Assembly: GCA_947628265.1 (NCBI GenBank)
Contig: CANQZF010000126.1
Coordinates: 1-5,342 of the forward strand
DNA: 5,342 nt
Reading direction: 5' to 3'
Source: an uncultured Oscillospiraceae bacterium
GTDB taxonomy: Bacteria > Bacillota > Clostridia > Oscillospirales > Oscillospiraceae
The notes under the pieces were generated by a model. It saw nothing but the letters and a program-made list of their open reading frames with translations. It did not search any database and was not told the origin of the DNA. This document shows positions 1 through 4,552 of this stretch, one piece after another; the first letter of the stretch is position 1; each line of letters opens with the position of its first letter. Position numbers and translations under genes: made by a program.

Positions 1-233
1 CAGGAGCCTAAGTAGCTGGAGGGCGTGCGCTTTAAAAGCTCGATCTCCAGGCCCGTCTTGAACTTCTCCGAGAGGTCTATGTACTTTCCCTGCAAAAGGC
101 CCTCCACGCCGTGGAGCATCCCGTAGACGTGCTCGGCTCCCCGGGCCCGGGACGCCTCATAGACGCCGGCCAGGGACGAGTTGATGACCGAAGTGGGACC
201 GCCGGACTGACCTACCATCACATTTTTCGCCAT
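1..233 (-). CDS. pfp: 6-phosphofructokinase, PPi-dependent type, N-terminal part
   Basis: This is the first 77 codons of a phosphofructokinase that continues beyond the left edge; the family phosphorylates fructose 6-phosphate to the 1,6-bisphosphate in the cytosol during glycolysis. The visible protein starts MAKNVMVGQSGGPTSVINSS, a nucleotide/PPi-loop segment with GGPT instead of the GGDAPG-like loop usual in small ATP-dependent PfkA. Further on it has YGMLHGVEGLL and ends at LLKRTPSSYLGS, both typical of the longer PPi-type enzymes of Clostridia. The ATG at 233-231 is supported by a strong ribosome site (AAGGAGG, complement of 241-247) seven bases upstream. It is divergent from the DUF2975 operon and has its own promoter. 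The phosphoryl-donor residues further downstream lie outside the window, so PPi versus ATP use is inferred from similarity alone. Confidence 0.88.
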   Translation of the reverse strand, partial: MAKNVMVGQSGGPTSVINSSLAGVYEASRARGAEHVYGMLHGVEGLLQGKYIDLSEKFKTGLEIELLKRTPSSYLGS

Positions 234-257
234 GCTGGTTCCTCCTTAATAATAATT

Positions 258-290
258 AATTCATTTTGTCAATTCATTTTGCCGATTTTG
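258..290. repeat. Short direct repeats in the pfp leader
   Basis: AATTCATTTTG occurs at 258-268 and again at 271-281, a 13-base period, followed by a partial copy (ATTTTG) at 285-290. The repeats lie in the untranslated leader between the pfp promoter and its ribosome site. No function can be assigned; they may be simple AT-rich sequence. Confidence 0.45.
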
Positions 291-317
291 CGGGCCTCGA
301 CCCCCATAGTTTTGTTA

Positions 318-346
318 ATTATAACAGATTTTTCCCTCAAACGCAA
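318..346 (-). promoter_or_regulatory. Sigma-A promoter of the phosphofructokinase gene
   Basis: Read on the minus strand, there is a -35 TTGCGT (346-341), a 17-base spacer and a perfect -10 TATAAT (323-318) preceded by an extended TGT. Transcription would begin near 311, giving a leader of about 78 bases before the ATG at 233. The position and the exact spacing fit the phosphofructokinase gene. Confidence 0.75.
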
Positions 347-401
347 CAGCGAACCTTGAATAAATCCGCAAAAGCATAGTATTTTGACGGATTTTACATA
401 T

Positions 402-418
402 TTATCGATTTTCGATAA
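402..418. promoter_or_regulatory. Palindrome, candidate operator for the DUF2975-HTH operon
   Basis: TTATCGATTTTCGATAA is a perfect inverted repeat with 7-base arms (402-408 and 412-418) around TTT. It ends seven bases before the -35 of the rightward promoter and lies upstream of the leftward promoter. Its position and size suit a dimeric helix-turn-helix protein, and such a protein is encoded two genes downstream. Binding is inferred, not shown. It is too short in stem GC and followed by a promoter, so a terminator is unlikely. Confidence 0.5.
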
Positions 419-425
419 TTTTTTA

Positions 426-454
426 TTGACATTCAAGAACCGCTGTGGTAATAT
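426..454 (+). promoter_or_regulatory. Sigma-A promoter of the DUF2975-HTH operon
   Basis: There is a perfect -35 TTGACA (426-431), a 17-base spacer, and a -10 TAATAT (449-454) with an extended TGG directly before it. The predicted start near 461 leaves a leader of only about 18 bases, just enough for the ribosome site AGAGGAG (463-469) ahead of the ATG at 479. Confidence 0.82.
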
Positions 455-478
455 GCCCCTTGAGAGGAGATGGTTTGA

Positions 479-970
479 ATGAACCAGAAGGAATTATCCG
501 TACTTTTAAAGGCCGTGGTGGCGGTACTGGCGGTATTTTTGGCGGCGGTTCTGGTCTTTTTCGTGCCCATGCTGGGGGCCACCGTGGCCGAATACTACCT
601 GGACGACCCCGTGAAGACCGCGGTCTTTGCCTACGCGGTGCCCGGGATCGTGGTGCTCTCCTCCATCCCCGGCTTTATCTCTCTGTGGCTGGGTTGGGGC
701 ATCTTCACCGAGATCGGCAAAAATAACAGCTTCTGCGCCGAAAACGCCCGCCGGCTCCGGCTCATAAGCCGCCTGGCCCTGGGGGACACCTGCGTCTACG
801 TGGTCCTGGCGGTGGCGGTGCTGGCCGTGGGGCCCAAGCACCCCTCCGTGCCCCTCATTTTCATCGCCGTCACCCTCTTCGGGGCGGCTGTCACCGTCGT
901 CTGCGCGGCCCTTTCGCACCTGACGCAGAAGGCGGCGGACCTTAAAAACGACAACGACCTGACGATATGA
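479..970 (+). CDS. DUF2975 family membrane protein
   Basis: This 163-residue protein belongs to the DUF2975 family of small integral membrane proteins of Firmicutes, whose biochemical role is not established. Four hydrophobic segments are visible at about residues 11-33, 51-74, 99-117 and 123-145. Between the second and third lies the family's hallmark loop, GKNNSFCAENARRLRLIS (residues 80-97). The C-terminus is short, polar and lysine-rich. The start at 479 has AGAGGAG nine bases upstream and a strong promoter immediately before that. The stop lies nine bases before the start of a YozG-like DNA-binding protein, and this DUF2975-HTH pairing is common in the group, which suggests a membrane protein and regulator acting together. 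The family call is firm; any sensing or envelope-stress role is inference. Confidence 0.85.
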   Translation: MNQKELSVLLKAVVAVLAVFLAAVLVFFVPMLGATVAEYYLDDPVKTAVFAYAVPGIVVLSSIPGFISLWLGWGIFTEIGKNNSFCAENARRLRLISRLALGDTCVYVVLAVAVLAVGPKHPSVPLIFIAVTLFGAAVTVVCAALSHLTQKAADLKNDNDLTI

Positions 971-979
971 GGCGGCGCT

Positions 980-1192
980 ATGGCAATAACAGTGAATTTA
1001 GATGTGATGCTGGCAAAGCGGAAAATGAGCCTGACGGAGCTGTCGGAAAAAGTCGATATTACCTTGGCCAACCTCTCCATTTTAAAGACCGGCAAGGCCA
1101 AGGCCGTCCGCTTCTCCACCCTGGATGCCCTCTGCCGCGCCCTCCACTGCCAACCGGGGGACATTTTGGAGTGGGAGGAGGACGGGGAGTGA
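980..1192 (+). CDS. YozG-like Cro/C1-type helix-turn-helix regulator
   Basis: This 70-residue protein is essentially one Cro/C1 (XRE) helix-turn-helix domain of the YozG-like type, a cytosolic DNA-binding protein likely to act as a dimer. Helix 2 and the recognition helix are visible as LTELSEKV (18-25) and TLANLSILKTG (28-38), followed by the family-typical KAKAVRFSTLDALCRAL and CQPGDILEW. The start at 980 has GAGGCGG (969-975) a few bases upstream, partly within the stop of the DUF2975 gene, so the two are probably translated from one message. It may repress its own operon through the palindrome at 402-418; that is a hypothesis from position. The target and ligand are unknown. Confidence 0.88.
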   Translation: MAITVNLDVMLAKRKMSLTELSEKVDITLANLSILKTGKAKAVRFSTLDALCRALHCQPGDILEWEEDGE

Positions 1193-1211
1193 AAAGTGTG
1201 CGGATTTAGTG

Positions 1212-1346
1212 CCCCTCCCTTTGGGAGGGGGGGCAGGGGGGGAGTGTGGATGGATATACGGACCCACCCTGCCCATCGCTTCGCTCGGGCACCCCTCCCG
1301 GAGGGAGGGGCAAGGACGGGGGACGGGCCGCCGTGGGCGGCGGCCC
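1212..1346. repeat. Composite GC-rich palindromic intergenic element
   Basis: This element fills the gap between the HTH gene and the DUF4173 gene and consists of nested inverted repeats. There are two near-identical hairpins, CCCCTCCC/GGGAGGGG with three-base loops, at 1212-1230 and 1292-1310. Between them GGGCAGGG (1231-1238) pairs with CCCTGCCC (1267-1274). The element ends with GGGCCGCCG-TGGG-CGGCGGCCC at 1325-1346, a perfect 9-bp stem. None is followed by a T run, so it does not look like an ordinary terminator. The build resembles the dispersed REP/MITE-like palindromes found between genes in Oscillospiraceae. In RNA it would fold strongly and could weaken expression of the downstream gene. 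The dispersed nature cannot be tested within this window. Confidence 0.7.
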
Positions 1347-1387
1347 CTACGGATTGTCATTGTCTCAACAGAAAGGAGTTTTCACCT

Positions 1388-2812
1388 ATGGAAGACGAAG
1401 AAAAAAGGCCCGATTTAGTGGAGATCACCGGGGAAAACGAGCTTGTGCCCGAAAGCGGCGGGGAACCGTCTAAAGAGCCGGTGCGGTTTTCGGTTTTTGA
1501 CTGGCTGGCGGTCTTACTCGGGGTGGCGCTGGCGGTGCTGTGGTTCCGGGTCTTTGACCTTGAAAGCCTTATCAATGTCCCCGGCCTTGGGACCACCGCC
1601 TTTGTGCTGGCGGCGCTGGCGTCCGAGGTCATTGTCCTGCGCGGGCGGGTGCGGCCCTCAAAACAAGGGATCTTCCTTGTGGCCTGCACCGTGCTTTTGG
1701 CCGTCGCCACGGGGCTTTTTGGGGAATATTCCGTGCGGATGGTGAATTTGGCGCTCCTTGCTTGCCTGACCCCCGCCTCCGCCCTGGCGCTGGCCGGGCG
1801 GGACTTCCCGGCCCTGACGGTGGAGGTGGTCCCGGAGACGCTGCGGCTTTTCATCCCCAACCTCTTTCGCCACTTCTTAAAGCCCTTTCAGGCCCTGCGG
1901 CGGCGGGAGCGGAGCTTCAACGGGTTCTGGATCGTGCTGCTCTCGCTCCTCATCGCCCTTCCCCTTTTGGCGCTGGTGGTGGCGCTGCTGTCCTCCGCCG
2001 ACCAGGTCTTTGACGGGCTTCTGGGGGACGTGGGCAAGGCGATCCTCGACTCCCTGGACCGGGGGAGGTTTTTGTGGACGTGGCTGAAGTGCGGGGTTTT
2101 CGGGCTTATGCTCTTCTCTTTCCTATACTCCCTCATGCGCCCCGTCCCCCAGCGGGAAGAGACAAAATCAGAGCCCCTCACCCTCCCCTGCCTCCCCTTT
2201 ATCGCGGTGCTCTCAGTGCTGGACGTCATTTACGCCATCTTCGCCGTCATCCAGTTCGTCTTCCTCTTCGGCGGAGCCCGGACGGCGGCCATGCAGGGCG
2301 GCTACGCCCAGTACGCGCGGCAGGGGTTTTTCCAGCTGGTGGCGGTGGCGGGGATCAACCTCCTGGCGGCTCTCTCCTGCGCCAAGGCCCAGGGCAAGGG
2401 GAAGGGGATCTTGAAGGTCCTCATCTATCTCCTCATCGGCCTCACCGCCGTCATTCTCGTCTCCGCCGTCTACCGGATGTGTCTCTACATCGGGGCCTAC
2501 GGGCTCAGCGTCCTGCGATGCGCGACCCTGCTCATCATGCTGTGGATTGCCGTGGCCCTGGGGGCCGTGGCGTGGAAGACCGCAAGGCCGGACTTCCGGG
2601 TGTTCCCGGTGTTTCTCTCGGCGTTTCTCGTTTTGTGGCTCGCCTTCAACTACGTGGACATCGCCTCCCGGATAAAGGACTACAACCTGGCGGCCTACGA
2701 GTCCGGGGCGCTCTCCGATTTCGATGAGGACTACGTCTCCTCCCTGGCCCCCGACACGGAGAGGAACAACTCCCTTCCCTGGCAGAACAAGGTGGTATTC
2801 CCCATGTCATAA
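1388..2812 (+). CDS. DUF4173 (DUF4153-like) multi-pass membrane protein
   Basis: This 474-residue integral membrane protein has an acidic cytoplasmic N-terminus (about residues 1-33) and about ten to eleven hydrophobic segments from residue 37 to 421. The motif YAQYARQGFFQL (306-317), the later CLYIGAYGLSVLR (365-377) and NYVDIASRIKDYN (421-433) followed by a soluble tail are typical of DUF4173, often labelled DUF4153. Its molecular function is not known. The frame stays open back to 1196 through the palindromic repeat, but the ATG at 1388 is chosen because AAAGGAG (1372-1378) lies nine bases upstream and the acidic-then-membrane protein begins there; the extension is low-complexity repeat translation. 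It probably shares the DUF2975-HTH message, unless the 195-bp repeat-filled gap holds an unseen promoter. It ends ahead of two hairpins. Confidence 0.85.
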   Translation: MEDEEKRPDLVEITGENELVPESGGEPSKEPVRFSVFDWLAVLLGVALAVLWFRVFDLESLINVPGLGTTAFVLAALASEVIVLRGRVRPSKQGIFLVACTVLLAVATGLFGEYSVRMVNLALLACLTPASALALAGRDFPALTVEVVPETLRLFIPNLFRHFLKPFQALRRRERSFNGFWIVLLSLLIALPLLALVVALLSSADQVFDGLLGDVGKAILDSLDRGRFLWTWLKCGVFGLMLFSFLYSLMRPVPQREETKSEPLTLPCLPFIAVLSVLDVIYAIFAVIQFVFLFGGARTAAMQGGYAQYARQGFFQLVAVAGINLLAALSCAKAQGKGKGILKVLIYLLIGLTAVILVSAVYRMCLYIGAYGLSVLRCATLLIMLWIAVALGAVAWKTARPDFRVFPVFLSAFLVLWLAFNYVDIASRIKDYNLAAYESGALSDFDEDYVSSLAPDTERNNSLPWQNKVVFPMS

Positions 2813-2834
2813 GTGTCAGCCAAGGAGAATAACG

Positions 2835-2857
2835 CGGGCGGGTTTGGAACCCGCCCG
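2835..2857. repeat. GC-rich hairpin after the DUF4173 gene
   Basis: CGGGCGGGTT (2835-2844) and AACCCGCCCG (2848-2857) form a perfect 10-bp stem with a three-base loop. Only TTT follows on the plus strand, so it is a weak terminator at best. It starts about 20 bases after the DUF4173 stop. It could be the primary stop signal for that operon or one arm of a dispersed palindromic repeat like the element at 1212-1346. Confidence 0.6.
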
Positions 2858-2921
2858 TTTGCGTACAGCCTTCAACCTTCTGAACTCAATGACATCGCCC
2901 CATGCCATAGGGGTCACATAG

Positions 2922-2959
2922 AAAAACGCCGCGAGGACTTTTACCCTCGCGGCGTTTTT
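2922..2959. terminator. Bidirectional intrinsic terminator
   Basis: AAAAACGCCGCGAGG (2922-2936) and CCTCGCGGCGTTTTT (2945-2959) form a 15-bp perfect inverted repeat around an eight-base loop. The five T's on either strand following the GC stem make it a standard two-way terminator. It lies between the converging DUF4173 operon and the minus-strand two-gene operon and would stop both. Confidence 0.92.
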
Positions 2960-2975
2960 GTGTTTCATATAAGTC

Positions 2976-3317
2976 TCAGCGCCCCAAAAACGCGTCCAGC
3001 TCCAGGTATTCGAGGGTGACGGGGAGCTCCGGCTTTTCGGCGTCGCGGACGGGGAGGAAGGGGGTGACGACGGCCCGCTCCTGGCCACAGTTGGGGCATC
3101 TATAAAGCCTCACCCGCGCGCCGTATATCCCCGTGGGGATCTGGGACTTTGACTCGATGGGGACCAGGTGGTCCCTGTACCACTTCCCGTGCTCATGCTG
3201 CGAATAATGGCCCACCATCACGGAAGGCATGGCGTAAAGCCGCTCCTCCCGAAGCTCCATGAGTCCCTTGCAGACGCCGCACTTTTCGCCCTTGGGGCCC
3301 TTGCTGAAAAGGCCCAT
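2976..3317 (-). CDS. Small zinc-ribbon-like protein of unknown function
   Basis: This 113-residue protein is not recognised as a named family. It begins MGLFSKGPKGEKCGVC and carries two CxxC pairs, C13/C16 and C74/C77 (CPNCG), far apart, as in a split zinc ribbon. Between them is a segment rich in His, Tyr and Trp (about residues 37-50). No membrane segment or signal peptide is visible, so it is probably cytosolic. Its start overlaps the stop of the upstream gene by one base (TGATG), implying coupled translation; GGCGGGG just upstream is a possible ribosome site. The minus-strand frame is open far upstream of 3317, but that part only shadows the other gene. Zinc binding is inferred from the cysteines. 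The two-way terminator follows the stop after a short gap. Confidence 0.75.
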   Translation of the reverse strand: MGLFSKGPKGEKCGVCKGLMELREERLYAMPSVMVGHYSQHEHGKWYRDHLVPIESKSQIPTGIYGARVRLYRCPNCGQERAVVTPFLPVRDAEKPELPVTLEYLELDAFLGR

Positions 3318-3898
3318 CACTTCCCCGCCTTGGCCGCATTGATGATCTCCACCATGGTGTCGGCCTTGGAGATGCCCTCCAGGATCTTGGGGTCGGTCAT
3401 CTTCCACTTGCTGTTGGACACGAAGGTATCCACCCGGTTCTCGATCCCGTCCACCACGAACCGGAAGCTGACGCGCATGGTCCCCTCCAGCACGCCGCTG
3501 CCGGACTTTCCGTCGTCGGTCCAGGCCTTGGAGACCCGGGACGCCGGGAATATGTACTGCTTTCTGGGGTTCGCGGCGTAGACAATACCCATCATCCCGT
3601 GGACGGCGTCCACCACCACGACGCTCCCCTTGCCGTTGAAGGTCATGTTCCTCGTAAGGCCCCGCTCGTCCATGGTCTTGGCCAGCTTGTCGGCGCCCTT
3701 TTTGAACATGCTCTTGTAGCCCAGCACCCACCAGGCCACGCAGCCCGCCAGAAGGAGCACCGGCAGCATCGCCACGGCGCCCGTGCCGTCGGTGAACTTC
3801 ACCAGCGCGAAGGTGACGGCGACGAACACGACCGCCGGCGCGAGGATGAACACCAGCATATAGACAAAATCGACCTTTTTGAGCTTTTCGTTTTCCAT
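3317..3898 (-). CDS. Two-helix membrane protein with cytoplasmic domain, unknown function
   Basis: This 193-residue protein has no recognised named function. After a charged N-terminus (MENEKLKKVD) there are two hydrophobic segments, at about residues 12-33 and 41-61, joined by a short loop. A soluble domain of about 130 residues follows, beginning KSMFKKGADKLAK. Its alternating strands, with VVVVDAVHGMMGIVYA and later MRVSFRFVVDGIENRVDTFV, and its closing helix MVEIINAAKAG recall bacterial PH-like domains; that is inference from pattern only. The ATG at 3898 is preferred over an upstream TTG at 3919 because GGGAGGAA sits just ahead of it. A consensus promoter lies upstream, and the gene is translationally coupled to the zinc-ribbon-like gene, so the two products may act together at the membrane. 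Confidence 0.78.
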   Translation of the reverse strand: MENEKLKKVDFVYMLVFILAPAVVFVAVTFALVKFTDGTGAVAMLPVLLLAGCVAWWVLGYKSMFKKGADKLAKTMDERGLTRNMTFNGKGSVVVVDAVHGMMGIVYAANPRKQYIFPASRVSKAWTDDGKSGSGVLEGTMRVSFRFVVDGIENRVDTFVSNSKWKMTDPKILEGISKADTMVEIINAAKAGK

Positions 3899-3937
3899 AT
3901 TTCGTTCCTCCCAAAACAAAATTTTTGGATAACGCCC

Positions 3938-3966
3938 ATTATATGCCAGTAACTATGCCTTGTCAA
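3938..3966 (-). promoter_or_regulatory. Perfect consensus sigma-A promoter
   Basis: On the minus strand the sequence shows TTGACA (3966-3961), exactly 17 bases, then TATAAT (3943-3938). Both hexamers match the consensus completely. The transcript should start near 3931, about 33 bases before the ATG at 3898. The -35 lies within the T-rich tail of the lacZ terminator, so the two signals are packed together. No clear operator is seen, suggesting high constitutive expression of the two-gene operon. Confidence 0.9.
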
Positions 3967-3979
3967 TAAAAATTGAAGA

Positions 3980-4009
3980 CCGCCGCCCCGGTACTTATGG
4001 GGGCGGCGG
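3980..4009 (-). terminator. Intrinsic terminator of lacZ
   Basis: CCGCCGCCCC (3980-3989) and GGGGCGGCGG (4000-4009) form a 10-bp perfect stem with a ten-base loop, starting seven bases after the lacZ stop. On the minus strand the stem is followed by TCTTCAATTTTT, a somewhat delayed T-rich tail. It would end lacZ transcription directly before the promoter of the next operon. Confidence 0.8.
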
Positions 4010-4015
4010 CGTGTT

Positions 4016-4552
4016 TTATTCGGCTTTTTCCGGGGCGAAGCGGTAGGTGAAGTTTAGCTCCTTCTCGCTTAATCTGTGTGCGGGGTCCAGCTCCGGGCCG
4101 CAGGAGTTGGAGCCGAGGCCGCTGACGCGGTAATCCACCCGCAGGTGGATGTTTCCGTCCTTTTTAAGCTCGTCGGCGTGGGCGGCGGCGAAGAGATCGT
4201 GGGCGGAATATTCCGAGACGTTGGCCGAGAAGGTGTCCGCGCCCTCGAAGGTCAGGCCCGCCACGGTGAGCTCCCGGACGCCGGTGTGGTTTCCGTGCTC
4301 CTGGGGCCGGACGTAGGGGACGTACTCCTTTTGAGCGGTGCTTTCGTACCGGCCCGTCAGGGCGCAGTGGGACATATCGGAATAGTTCTCCCCCGGCCCC
4401 TTGCCGTAGTAGGAAAAGTCCCCGCTCCCGCCCCGGATCGTCCACTCAAAGCCCAGGCGCGGGAGGTAATAGGCGTCCTCCCGGACGCGGCCCGTAAGGC
4501 TCACCTCCACCGTCCCATCGGCGAAAAATTCGTACCTCGCCTCGGGCGCGGG
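4016..4552 (-). CDS. lacZ: Beta-galactosidase, C-terminal piece of frameshifted lacZ
   Basis: This frame carries the end of the C-terminal LacZ domain (Bgal_small_N), from PAPEARYEFFADGTVEV to the TAA at 4018-4016, including YGKGPGENYSDM, RPQEHGNHTG and LGSNSCGP. LacZ-like residues begin at about 4552; a stop in this frame at 4582-4580 bounds it upstream. There is no convincing ribosome site or ATG at its beginning (a GTG at 4510 is the first usable start), so it is not an independent gene. Alone it would lack the active site. Confidence 0.72.
   Translation of the reverse strand, partial: PAPEARYEFFADGTVEVSLTGRVREDAYYLPRLGFEWTIRGGSGDFSYYGKGPGENYSDMSHCALTGRYESTAQKEYVPYVRPQEHGNHTGVRELTVAGLTFEGADTFSANVSEYSAHDLFAAAHADELKKDGNIHLRVDYRVSGLGSNSCGPELDPAHRLSEKELNFTYRFAPEKAE

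Noticed and set aside
506..919. Long minus-strand frame opposite the DUF2975 gene
   Set aside because: It mirrors the high-GC codon bias of the real gene, has low-complexity His/Gly/Asp-rich translation and no ribosome site.
1212..1346. CRISPR array or intrinsic terminator
   Set aside because: There are no regularly spaced direct repeats with unique spacers, and no T run follows any stem.
1196..1387. N-terminal extension of the DUF4173 protein starting at 1196
   Set aside because: The 64 residues are a translation of GC-rich palindromic repeat, no ribosome site precedes 1196, and a good ribosome site and natural N-terminus lie at 1388.
2835..2857. tRNA T-arm-like sequence on the minus strand (GGGTTCCAAACCC)
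   Set aside because: No cloverleaf, acceptor stem or anticodon arm can be built around it; it is just a 10-bp hairpin.
3318..3914. 312-residue minus-strand fusion upstream of the zinc-ribbon-like protein
   Set aside because: The part upstream of 3317 is Arg/Gly-rich out-of-frame reading of the membrane protein gene; only the last 113 residues look like protein.
3168..3952. Plus-strand frames opposite the two-gene operon
   Set aside because: Their translations are shadow-like, lack ribosome sites and oppose genes with clear promoter, start and terminator signals.
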